Assembly (NCBI GenBank): GCA_963576735.1
Contig: OY755171.1
Coordinates: 9,362,001-9,426,000 of the forward strand
Direction: 5' to 3'
From: Bedellia somnulentella
Taxonomy: Eukaryota > Arthropoda > Insecta > Lepidoptera > Bedelliidae
DNA: 64,000 bases
Position 1 is the stretch's first letter. Each line of letters begins with the position of its first letter. Below the pieces are notes generated by a model that was given only the letters and a program-made list of their open reading frames with translations, did not search any database and was not told the DNA's origin. The position numbers and the translations under genes were made by a program. Of this stretch, positions 1-10,893 are shown in pieces.

Positions 1-725
1 ACAACTTTGCACGATCCTGGGAAACCTCTCAAGCTTGGTTTGTCCTTCATACTTCGGACGCCTGCTTTTATCACACACTATCAGCACACTATATTTGAAC
101 CGAATGTGTCCTCCGTGGTCGTCCTCAACTAACATTACCATCTACACTGGCTCTATAAATCTCTTTCACCAATTTGCAAACCACTGCCCAAACCACTTAA
201 ACATTCATTTTTCTATCTTTTTTAGAATATAATCATTTTCACCGTACCTTTACGAAACACATGTTCACAAAATCTAATATTATATTTTTTTCATTATAAT
301 TTTTTCCTACACAAGTGTAGGAAATAGAATAAATAACATTAACCATAACCATCAGTATTCACCCTTCTTTCAATATCTTCATCACACTTTCGATCCCTAG
401 TAAACAAATATCACTTGTTCTATTTTCTCAACATTAATATCAATCACGCATTCTGTTATATTCTCTAGTCTCTCAAAATCCATTTTTTTTTCATTATATC
501 CTCATTCACTCTCTCACAATGCAATAGAATGCTCATTGAATAATACCAATGAACGTAAGTTCCTCCCAAACCGAACTTGGACAACACCTCCCACAAACAC
601 TTTTGGCCACCCTATCATACGCCTTCTCTTAATCTAATACAAGGAGCAATATATCCTTTGGTTGTTGGCTAAGAACTGTTCGGTGATGCTTACAGCGAAA
701 ACTTGATCCGTACATCATGTTCCTG
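1..725 (-). pseudogene. RTE-like LINE fragment (decayed)
   Basis: Read on the minus strand this is a diverged, internally deleted copy of the LINE at 48965-50990. Shared landmarks include the 'acttcggacgcctgc' stretch near 50, the 'cccaaaccacttaaacatt' stretch near 190, and the block at about 525-720 that matches 49755-49930. The part corresponding to the middle of the reverse transcriptase is missing. No open frame survives. The element runs off the left edge of the window. Confidence 0.7.
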
Positions 726-814
726 ACCTTTTTGGAGATTAAGTCCCTTGTAAGTATGACTTTTAAGATCGTTAACATATTAAGTAATTCTTGAGCTGAA
801 GCACTATCATTGAA

Positions 815-1500
815 AGGAAAACAGTAGCTAAAGACCTTGGCATTCTGGTGGATGAAAAGTCTTTATTCGCTGACCACTATATTCCTATAACGCCTTTATT
901 TAAGTATCTATCTACCCCAATAAAAGGCGTGAGTATATGTATGTATATGATATATCTTAAAAATGGTATACAGAGCTTTAAAATTCCATGTTCTACAGCA
1001 ACTTTTGAATTTTCTATTTGATCCAAATGTGTCCTCCGAGGTCATTCTCTACTTTAAAATTACCTTCCACATTGGCTCTATATATCTCTATCACCAACTT
1101 ACTGTCATCCATCCTCTCTAACGAGATTTAACGGAAGAACAACTTAATAAACTAGAGCGTCTCCAAAACTTATGCATCAGATTTGTTTTTGGATTGCGTA
1201 AGTATGATCACGTGTCTGTTTATCGTACTAAACTTAAGTGGCTTCCTATTCGCCTCCGCCGCAATGTGCATACTTTGTTCCTCCTTTACTCTATCTTGTT
1301 CAATCCTGCCACCCTCTTCTATCTAAAAGAACATTTACAATTTCTCTCTTCTTCCCATAACCTTAATTTACGTTCAGACCATAATCTTCAATTATCTATT
1401 CCCTCTCATACAACCAATTTCTATGGCTCTTCTTTTTCTGTACACGCTGTGCAATTGTGGAACGCACTTCCTGCGGAGGTGCGATTTGCTATATAACTGA
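815..1500 (+). pseudogene. Non-LTR reverse transcriptase C-terminal fragments
   Basis: Two plus-strand pieces resemble the C-terminal end of a Jockey/R1-type LINE ORF2. The first (about 815-885) contains the residues DLGILVDEK. The second (about 1125-1496) contains RKYDHVSVYRTKLKWLPIRL and then SFSVHAVQLWNALP, the usual end of these proteins. A fragment of the RTE-like LINE tail (about 1000-1115) and AT-rich sequence lie between them. Catalytic motifs are absent, so this is debris. The clade is an inference from motif style. Confidence 0.6.
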
Positions 1501-2137
1501 ATGCGTTCAAAGATCTGGGGCCCAATTCTACACGACCATCTATTCTGTATGTCGGTCTTAGGTGTATCAAAACTGTGGTTTTGGCATTCTCGACGCAAAA
1601 TTGACAGATGTCATTTGTGTCACTGTCACAATAGTGAGACAGCTAAGATCTTATTTGCTATTCTACAAGGCCATTTTATGTCACTTTTTGACACATTGAC
1701 GTATTTGGTATTCTGCAAATTAACAATTTTTTCAGCGTTATGATGATTGAACGAATGATTCACCAAATCGGTATTCTAAGCGTTTTTAAGAGTTCTTTTG
1801 ACAGCTGTCTGAAGCTACAATCCACCATAATGCTACAGTTTTTCTCCTAAAAAACAACAGTAGCTTTTTGTGTATTGTTTCATACATTTGAAAAAAAATT
1901 TTTTTTGTGGAAAATGATTATGAATATTTATTTGAATGTATTTACACATATTTTATTGGATTTTATTTACATTTTACTGAAAATTTAAAGATATCAATAA
2001 AATATACGTTTTTTATGACAATATTTTTTCTGATAAAAATATCTTATTCAAAGTTCGAAAATATTTCAAATGTATCGAAGTAGATTTCGTTTCAATGTGG
2101 CTCAATGAAAATCGATATGATAAATGCAGTTACACTT
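1501..2137. other. AT-rich intergenic stretch, no gene seen
   Basis: Only short shadow frames are present. The 16-mer ggggcccaattctaca at 1517-1532 recurs inverted at 7144-7159 and may be a DNA-transposon end. Otherwise nothing is recognised. Confidence 0.5.
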
Positions 2138-2179
2138 ATTCAAGAAAACGTTAACATGGTTGTTAACGTTTTCTTGAAT
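2138..2179. repeat. Perfect 18-bp inverted repeat, 6-nt loop
   Basis: The left arm is 2138-2155, the loop atggtt is 2156-2161 and the right arm is 2162-2179. The arms pair without mismatch. The foldback sits directly before a 5'-truncated SINE, and the loop plus the start of the right arm resemble the SINE's own 'atggttgttaacg'. The hairpin may therefore have formed at the SINE junction by template switching. Confidence 0.85.
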
Positions 2180-2184
2180 TATCA

Positions 2185-2445
2185 TGGTTGTTAACGGTGA
2201 GGGAAAACATCGTGAGGAAACCCACATGGCTGAGTTGTACTTAGTCATGTGATAGTGTATTCGTACAAAACGGCGATAGGCCTGCCCCCTATCACGTGAG
2301 TACACTGTCTAAGCAAAACGTGGGTACCTTCTCTGGAAACTAGATGGCGCTTGCCATGTGAGTTCAGAAGTATTGGTACCTCTGCCAACCCCTTCGGGGA
2401 TAAACGGCGTGAACGTTTATGTTATGTTTATGTTTATGTTTTTAT
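2185..2445 (+). mobile_element. 5'-truncated tRNA-derived SINE
   Basis: This matches the 3' two thirds of the full SINE at 29087-29441: gttaacggtgagggaaaac, then the 'acaaaacggcgataggcctg' block, and the ending 'cggcgtgaacgtttatgtta' with a TTATG-like tail. The tRNA-like head with boxes A and B is missing. Confidence 0.75.
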
Positions 2446-2454
2446 AGCAAAACA

Positions 2455-2670
2455 GCAGAATAACACTACCCCATTCCTACCGGTGGGTGGTCATAATAAT
2501 AGGAGTGTATGGGTTATCCTTAGTGATTTCGCGTGGGCTTTCTAGTGATTTTTGGTCGATATGGTTAGAGAGCCCGGCACCAACAATTATTTATTAATAC
2601 CATCTTTTCACCACTCAACTTCCAAAAGTGACTCAGGAATTTCTCATTCCAAAGCCTTTAAGGCATTTAC
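2455..2670 (+). repeat. Family-A interspersed repeat
   Basis: It begins near 'aataacactaccccattcc' and contains 'cttccaaaagtgactcagga'. It is a diverged member of the roughly 235-bp family present more than ten times in this window (best copy 51385-51625). Confidence 0.65.
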
Positions 2671-2984
2671 AGTAGTACAGACCTAAGCAGAGGTTCCCAA
2701 ACTAGGCTAGGTCTGTATTATGGGAAACCAGTTTATATGTATGCATGTCAGTTTCTTTCATCACCAACACCCCTATGATATTTCGTGTGATGATATATAG
2801 CCTACGTTACTTTTGAATAATTCCAACGTTTAATTAAAAAAAATATTTTTTATATCGGTTGAGCTATTGGGGAATTAGGAACCTATACATACAAACAAAT
2901 ATCTCTCCTTTTGGAAATTTGATATTATAGACAAGAGATTTTGAGATGATTGGCTGATTAGTGTACAGTCGGATATATATACAT

Positions 2985-3235
2985 ACATACATACATATAC
3001 TCACGGCTATAAATCCCTAGAAGGGGTAGCCAGAGCTAAGGAATTGGAAATTCCTAAGCCACTTTTGGAAAGTTGAGTGGAGAAAAGATGGTGAGATAAA
3101 GGTTGTTGGTGACGGGTTTCCGAATACATCGCCCAAAAATCTCTTAAAAGCCCCAATACAGTTAGTCGCCTCTTACGTACACCCATCGGAAGAAATGGGG
3201 AAGTGCTATTCTAAGCCGACACTACACAGCAAACA
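2985..3235 (-). repeat. Family-A interspersed repeat
   Basis: Minus-strand copy from 'atactcacggctataaatcc' to 'gtgctattctaagccgacac'. It is flanked on the left by a (CATA)n run and on the right by a TA-rich microsatellite (about 3240-3310). Confidence 0.75.
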
Positions 3236-3310
3236 TACACTACACAGTATATATACACTACACTATATATATACGACAGTGTATATATACTTTGTATATA
3301 TATGTATATA

Positions 3311-5508
3311 TTAATAGGCTTAAGGTAAAATAAAAGTCAGGATCATGTGCGGCCACACTACGAAAACCGAAAACATTATAGGTTGCCTATGTACTAAACG
3401 TATGCATTGTAAATTATGCTAGGTAACGACTATATAAAGTCTAAGCGAAAACAGTTAAGCTTTTCGTTTTATAGTTATTAACGTTGCCGTTAGCCCTCTA
3501 AAAAAGTTATTCCTAATTAAATTATCACAGTTTTCATGCCAGTAAATATTGGCCCTAAGAAACACAGGCGTATATTCAAAGTATAATAATACTCGTGCAA
3601 ATCCGAAATGATCCACTAGTAAATTAATAAAGAAACAAGTATCAAGAACATATTATTTATTATATATTTGTAACTAAAGTATAATCACTAAGACGAGCAA
3701 AGAACTTTTAATACAAGTTTTGGTATGATAAATATACGCTTTATTATTTGTTAGCTTCTCCTACATGATTTGAAATATAAATGTATATTCTTGGGTAATT
3801 TTCAGTTGGTTGATATCTTCCGCAAGGAATTCTTATAAAATAGAGACACCATATGAATGTTCCAGTTTAAAAACTTTAATTAAGCTTCATCGTCACGAAT
3901 AATTGGTACCAAAATCACTGATAGCATATTCATCGTTAAGTTCGTATCGTACGAATAGTTCCGCAAACAAATAATGTTTGATATTAACCAGTCCGTTAAA
4001 TTAATTATTATTCGGTATAAGAAATTTATTCATTAGTTTTCAAAATATGTAATAATGAAAATAAAAATTGACATATTATAATTTTTTTGTTTGTTTATTG
4101 TTTTTTTTATTTTTTTTGTTATTGGCGGTATCTGCCGAATATTTTTTCAGCAATTTCACCACAAGCCACAAACAGCGTGATTTAGTCTCGCATGTGAATT
4201 TTAGTTGTAAGGATTTTTATCATTAAAGCGAAAAAAATATATGTATAAAGAATGAAATTATTAAACAATTAGATCTTGAAGGTATTTAATCAATGGTTAA
4301 GTAAAGACTAAGTTAAGAGTTATTTATATTTTGGGAAGAACATAAAATTAAAGAAAAAATAATAATGAAATCCCATTATCGCGAATCCAAACTAATTATG
4401 TCATGCTTATTGTTATTTTCCAAAAAATATCATTCTTCTATTTTTTTTCTTTTTAGCTTTGGGTATATTTACAAGCAGCCTTTTTGGCTCAATTTAAATA
4501 TAATTTATTTAATAACCTGACAATTCATACTTGGTAAACATTGGAAACATATTTTAAATCATTTACAATTAAATTTTGAAGAAATAATTGAGATCTAGTT
4601 ACAAAATCGGGGATGATTCTAGATTAAGAGCATAGGGTACATAATAAATAAAGTGGTAGGTATTTGCAATATCAATATTAGAATAAAAATGGCAATACTG
4701 GATTTAAAATCATTCAACTCAATGACCGAATGAGCAAAAACCTGGGCTAAAACGTCAAATTTGGATCACCATACCAGAGACATACACCTAAGATACATCT
4801 TAAAAAGATTGTGAATACCCATTAAAAAGTTATTCAATTCAATTTTTCTTCAATGGCCTTTGACCGTGTTTTAACACAGTAACTTTGCCAACGTCCAGTG
4901 AAAAGAAAACACATTTTGAAAAGTTAAAAAAAAAAAATTGAAACTGATTTACATACACTCATTGATCACTCATGGTTGAAAAATAAAATAAATATTACCA
5001 ACAAAATAATTACTACAAAATTATCAATATGAACAAAAAGAATGCATTATAATTTTATATTATGGACCTTGATGAAATGACATAAAGTTTAAAAAGTTCT
5101 ATTAAGTTTGCATTGTGACGTTTCGTGACATGTGACAGAATTTTGACGGTTTTATGTCAAATTATGACAGTTGGAAAAAGTTTTTTTTCTTAAAGCGAGT
5201 TCGTGTTTGGCCAAGAATTTGCGTAATGAGTTTGTAGGAAAAAGTTTGACTTTACTTTGAACAGATCGCAAAAATTTTATCTTATAATCACGACTTATTA
5301 TAAACAAACATAAGGCAAACTTAAAAAAGTCTAATATTTCAGAAAAAAAAGGTCTTGAAACAAAGACAAAAAACTCTTAAACGTGCCACATTTTATCGAA
5401 CAAATATTTATTTCATCATTAATTAAAGATAAATAATTCAATAAAAATAATAATTTCAAGATTTTCTCTATCAAAATAAAAAAAAATTAAAAGAAAATGA
5501 TACAAACC
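3311..5508. other. AT-rich stretch with no recognisable gene
   Basis: About 2.2 kb of AT-rich sequence with homopolymer runs. No reading frame with family features, RNA gene or complete repeat is visible on either strand. A block rich in 'tgaca' motifs lies near 5110-5170. Confidence 0.5.
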
Positions 5509-5509
5509 T

Positions 5510-5680
5510 ACTTGCGTAAACTCACGAGATTAATTCCTATCGGAGTAGGCAGAAACTATTAATTTTGTTGGATTTCTACGACCCTGGCTAACTTATCTAG
5601 CTTCTTCTAGTTTAATGAATCTTTTATACATGCTTTTTTATTCTTTACACTTCGGACGTCTGACAGGTTGTGTGAAAAAT
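5510..5680 (-). repeat. RTE-like LINE 3' fragment
   Basis: On the minus strand the stretch matches the C-terminal and 3' region of the RTE-like LINE (compare 42955-43110), including the 'cacttcggacgtctgac' block. It is diverged and carries no open frame. Confidence 0.55.
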
Positions 5681-5808
5681 TTAAATGTATTTATTTTGTT
5701 TATTTGACCAATTTGTCACTGGCACAATTATAACAATTCACTACTAACTTATCTGTAGAATATAAAACAGAGCAAAAGAGAGGTGTCATTTTCAAAACGC
5801 AGGGTACC

Positions 5809-5892
5809 TACAGATCCACAATCTTTTCTTGGCCGGCGGCGACTAGGTAGCTAGGTAGTCGCCGCCGGCCAAGAAAAGATTGTGGATCTGTA
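5809..5892. repeat. Perfect 37-bp hairpin with GC-rich core
   Basis: The left arm 5809-5845 and right arm 5856-5892 are exact reverse complements around the 10-nt loop ggtagctagg. The core ggccggcggcgacta is GC-rich within AT-rich surroundings. No terminal duplication or coding frame accompanies it. It could be a template-switch palindrome, an hpRNA-like precursor or an assembly artefact. Confidence 0.9.
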
Positions 5893-6079
5893 TAGAGACT
5901 TTGAGGAAAAGAAAAAACAATTATTTTACTAACATTGAAAACAGCCTTTAAATTCTCGCTTGTACATCAATAAAAAATTTGGGATAGGTTTGTTTCAATG
6001 AAAACTAGTATTTTTCCATATACTAATACTAAGGCAATAATATTTGGTTCGGTTTGGGCATGATAAGGATGAATAGGTA

Positions 6080-6320
6080 AATTGGATGTGTAAAAACCCA
6101 ATGTGGAAGGCACTAGAAAGTGGTGTTAGTAGAGGACGACTACGGAGGACACAATCGGACCAAATAGAGAGTTTTCTCAAAAAGGCAGGCGGCTTCTGTA
6201 ATAATGTCATGCCTAGAAGACATTCCATTAAAATAAATGATAGTTACGGAGTAGGTACATACATACATAAATACATATACTCACGCCATTAGTTCCCATT
6301 GGGGTAGGCAGAGACTATCG
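6080..6320 (+). pseudogene. RTE-like LINE C-terminal fragment
   Basis: A plus-strand frame reads RGRLRRTQSDQIESFLKKAG, the conserved C-terminal block of the RTE-like LINE. It is followed by the 3' tail 'ttcccattggggtaggcaga'. Only the last part of the element is left. Confidence 0.6.
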
Positions 6321-6487
6321 ATCGCCATGGAGTAGGTACCCGCATAAATTTAACCATTTACGTACCCATACAATTTTAAATTTTTATAACGATGAAATCA
6401 AAACTCAGCTCTTTTTTTTGAGACTTCACTTCATCGGTTTGAGTTTAAATTCTCGTTGGGCCTTGACCAATGTCTTTTTTATTTATT

Positions 6488-6805
6488 GAGGACGTTAACC
6501 GTGAGGGAAAATATCGTGAGGGAACTATTATAGCTGAGTTATACTTAGTCTTGTCATGTGACAATGTATTTGTAGGTACATTGTTACAGGTTTTTAATTT
6601 TGCTATACATATACTCACGGCCATAAATCCCTAAAAAGGGGTAGCCACAGCTTTAGAGCGAAAAACTCCTCAGCCACATTTGGAAGTTGATATGGGAGAT
6701 GATGGTAGAAATAAAGTATCGTTGGTGATGGGTCTTCAACCGCATCGCCTAAGAGTCACTTTAAAAAGCCCCATACCCTTAGTCGCCTCTTACGACACCC
6801 ATGTA
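6488..6805. repeat. SINE fragment followed by family-A repeat
   Basis: 6488-6600 (plus) resembles the middle of the tRNA-derived SINE ('aaccgtgagggaaaatatcg'). 6605-6805 is a minus-strand family-A copy ('atactcacggccataaatcc' to 'agtcgcctcttacgacaccc'). Both are partial. Confidence 0.55.
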
Positions 6806-7400
6806 AAGAATTAACCTATAATAAAATATTTCGGTCGAATCTTCTAGCAGAAAGTACTCATAAACTGTACATAAAATTTAAAAAATATTTGTTTAGTCTT
6901 GGGCGATGGTACAGAAATAGGTACAGTTATTGCGGTAGATTTTTAAGATCACTGAAATGACAACACTTATTTGACTTATTAAAGAATGAATAAATGACTG
7001 GTTTGGAATGTCAAAATTGACAAAACCATGCTCCGGCAGCTAAGATATTAGAACCGATTACGTTGTAACGACTAAAAATAGAGATACAGTATTGTACTTA
7101 TTTGACCTACAGACTGTATCAAAACGGTGACGTTTCTTAAAATTGTAGAATTGGGCCCCTGGTGAAACAACACTATCTCACTGAAGCGCTGTAATACTGT
7201 TGCTTTTTAAACTATACCAGGCCACTCAGAAAATATTGCGAAAAAAGGTTTTAATGTATGAAACACTGGCCGGTTGTAATGTATACTGAAAATATGAGTC
7301 TTTATAAATAAAAAAAAGCACGTTCCAATTTTAAAATTTCCCTCTTTATTTTTTACGAGCAATTTTAAATTGTCGTGTCTTACTGAAAAATGGCTGAAAA

Positions 7401-8448
7401 ATGAATCTGAGCCAGGAACATTTTCGCGCTATGATTTTTTACGATTTCAAATGTCGCTTAAAACCAGACGAATCATACGATAGACTTCAAATGGCGTTCA
7501 TGGATGAAGGGCCTTCGAAGGCAACCGTGTATCGTTGGTATAACGAATTCAAGCGTGGTCGATTAACTTTGCGGGATGAAGAAAGAAGTGGTCGCCCTCT
7601 AACGGCTGTTACGGATGAAAACGTGGTGGAAGTGAAAAATTTAATTCATGACAATAGGCGAATAACGTATCTAGAGATTCAACACATTATGCAGATTGGA
7701 TCGGGAAGCGTCCATGAGATTTTACACGAACATCCCCACGTGAGGAGGATAGTTTCACGCTGGGTGCCACACAACCTCGCTGAGGTACAGAAACAGGCCC
7801 TGGTGGAATGGTGTCGTGATATGATTAATAAATATGATGCTGGCTCGTCTCGGCGTGTTTACGACATTGTTACAGGTGATGAGTCCTGGATTTATCAATA
7901 CGATCCAGAAACGAAGCGCCAGTCGACGGTTTAGGTATTTCAAAACGAAGCGACCCCTACCAAAGTGAAGAGATCTAGAAGCGGTGGGAAGATTTTGATC
8001 GCAAGTTTTTTCAATATGACTGGCTATTTGGTGTCAATCCCTTTACAAGATCAAAGAAGTATTAACGCAGACTGGTATACTACTAAATGCTTGCCAGTAG
8101 TTTTCTCAGTTGTGAGCAACAATCGACCAAACACAGGGCTCCGCGGGCTACTGCTTCACCACGACAACGCGCCCGCTCACACCGCGCTCAAAACGACGGA
8201 CTTCCTGAACAGCACGCCGGTCAAATTCTTGGGTCACCCTCCTTACAGCCCTCACCTGGCACCGTGTGACTTCTTTTTATTCCCTAAAATAAAAAAATCA
8301 ACTCAAAGGGATACAATTTTCATCGCCGGAAGATGCGCTGTCAGCGTTTCAGCGGGATGTAAATGAGGTGTCTGCGGCGGACTGGAAAAAATGTTTCGAG
8401 AACTGGTTTAGACGTATGAAACTTTGTATAGATGCTGGTGGAGAGTAC
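7401..8448 (+). pseudogene. mariner transposase (D,D34D), inactivated
   Basis: This is a Tc1/mariner-superfamily transposase, a DNA-cutting and strand-joining enzyme. The N-terminal helix-turn-helix region is recognisable (SKATVYRWYNEFKRG), and the linker matches mariner. The three catalytic aspartates are present in GDESW, HHDNAPAH and APCDFF, with 34 residues between the second and third, the mariner spacing. It is dead for three reasons: a TAG at 7932-7934 shortly after GDESW, a one-base frameshift near 8306-8320, and interruption at 8448 by an LTR element. The final codons and the right terminal repeat lie beyond 28974. It resembles the mariner subfamilies common in insects, but the exact subfamily is not assigned. 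Confidence 0.85.
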
Positions 8449-8706
8449 TGTTACGGGGTAGGTCAGGAATAGCTTTTGAAAACAAAGTTTTAAGAAAAAA
8501 AAACCTTTATTAAATAGAATAAAAATCAACTACAAATATTCTTAACCCGACAAAAGTCCAATCCAATCAGAATAATGCACTAATTAATAAATCATGAGTA
8601 AACAGTTTTCATTGACGTCAATGCAAACTGTTTAGCAATCTATCTAAACTGCAAACTATCATCAGCACTTTTATTCTATGCTGATGGTGTAATTACCAAT
8701 ATAACA
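8449..8706 (-). repeat. 3' LTR of element #1
   Basis: 258 bp, tgttacgg...ataaca. It pairs with 28716-28974 and is preceded by target duplication gtac (8445-8448). A G-rich polypurine tract borders it on the internal side. Confidence 0.9.
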
Positions 8707-8965
8707 ACCCCCCCGTTAAGATTGATCATCACGGATAGGGGTGATGAGAGATTCAACTAACTACTAAACGTTAATGACTTGGACGATTGTTTGGCTTTTA
8801 CAGTTACCTGTGGAAATAATTCTAGTTTATTATAAAACATAATTAAAACAATTAAATTACACTTACGGAATTAAAACATATTTAAAAATCTCCCCGAAAA
8901 TATTACACTAATTCTAAAATATTCTTTAACTATTTAAATCATTTAATCATTTTTATATTGCAAAA

Positions 8966-10867
8966 TCACAAAGTATTATTTGTAATTAAAATATTCCGTC
9001 TAATTGGAGCTGGAGTGGAACTACGCTCTAATTCTTCAGAGGAAGATTCTGACTTATCTTTAATGTCATCCATCACGATTGATTGTGTTGGAGGTTTATT
9101 GCTTATATTCTTATTGTGGCACTGGTTGAAGATGTGAACACATACATTCGGGTCATTTTTACAAAATCTACGGCATTTATAAATTACAAAAAGAAACAAG
9201 ACAAAGCTGAACGCAGAGCTAAAAGATAAATAATGAATACCGTATTTTTCAAAGTGTGAAGCATTGCCTAATTTATTTAATTTTTCTCTAACGTCTGTAG
9301 ATGTAGACTGGCATGCAATAAAGAATCTTGGTTATTAACATGTTCAAGTTTCCTGAATGGCAAATTGGCCAGAGTTTGATTTAATTTTGATTTCTCACAA
9401 CAATCGTCCATTAATATATTAAAATTAGAAATGGAATTATAAATTTTGCCAACAGGAATATCATAAGTGGGATTAAACTGCAATGTTTTATAAAACGCTT
9501 TGCATTCTCGTGGCAGTGATAAAATGCCAGTTGCGAAAAGTATGACATCATAATTATCCGGTTTGCTGTTACAAGTAATGTAACATTTTCCAGGTTCAGA
9601 TTGTACAAAAATCCACCTATTAGAACTTATTTTATGAAAGACGTCGATAGAGCCATATAGAAATTTGGTGACACAATTTTCGGGTAATTTATTAACAACT
9701 TCACTTAAGAGAATTGTTTCACATATTGGATTTGCTATAGTCGAGTACACATTGTTTAAATCGCACACATAACACTTCTCACTTATCACTTTACATTTCT
9801 CTAGGTCCTGAATCAGTGAGTAGAACATATGATCCACTGTTATCGCTACGTATGGTATAGTAGGCGCGATAAGAACGAAGGTGTTAGGCTTTGATACATC
9901 ATACGGTACCGGCAGAGGTATAACATTAAACAAATTATAAACTTGGGGTAATACTAATGGAATTTTCGTAACAATTATTATTTTATTCATGTGATAGAAA
10001 CAAATAAGTTTTGATATATCTATTAAGTCGTGAATGTTTTGTGATGTTAAGGAAACGGGGAGTCCATGGTGCCTTGGAAGCTCATTTCTGTGTTTATCTA
10101 ATTCAATATACAACTGGTGCGGATTGAGTACTGTCGGATGTAAAATATTTAATTTTGCAAAAAGTATAGCATTATTAATATTGTCAATATCTAATGATAA
10201 TGAAAATATAATTGCTTCTAATGCATTTAGCAAAGAGTTATAATTACTATTTATTTCTAGTTTATTATTTGAGTCGGATATTTTCATTACAATGTCATGT
10301 ATGATTTCCATATTTTTTAGTAAATGTTTTTCGTTCTCGTCGACCTTCAAAATGGAGTTATTAAATGAGCAAATAGTGGACTTTATAACGTGTATATTAT
10401 CTTTCTTTAGTGCTAATCTCTGTTCATCCGACTGTACATCATTAATAGCTTGAGAGTATTTGATCGCGTCATCGACGTTTAATGTGCCAAACAATGTTTT
10501 GAGTATTGACCCTCCAACGTTCATTAGTCCCCTTCTAGAACGATTACTTGAGTTTTCACTGACTAGTAAATATGATATGGAAGAGAATTTATTAATATTG
10601 CTCAAATGTCGGTTCTGCAAAACGGAAAGTGAGGTGAAGCAATCATTTTGAATCTTTGACGACACAAATGATTTACATATTAGACTAACCTTCTCTAATA
10701 AAAACTCAGTTTTATCCAAGTTTGGCTGAATACGGCTAATATCTAGATAAGAGATAACATTCCAATCATTGTTTGTGAATTTGACATCTAATAATAAATC
10801 GAAGTATAATCCAGTGCTTCCATTAATGGGTGTGACATATTCACACTTGACCGACAATGGCACTGAC
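8966..10867 (-). pseudogene. env of element #1 (frameshifted)
   Basis: This is an F-type envelope glycoprotein, the baculovirus-F-like fusion protein family of errantiviruses. It carries a furin-type site RSRR followed by GLMNVGGSILKTLFGTL, the fusion-peptide-like stretch shared with the env of element #2. Several Cys residues and a C-terminal membrane segment (FSFVLFLFVIYKC) with a short cytoplasmic tail follow. A splice acceptor (ctatctcttacag, ending 10868) precedes the frame, fitting a spliced env message. The frame shifts near 9277-9300, just before the membrane segment, so the product would lose its anchor. Fusion function is inferred from family only. Confidence 0.8.
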
Positions 10868-10893
10868 CTGTAAGAGATAGAGAATGCATTAGG

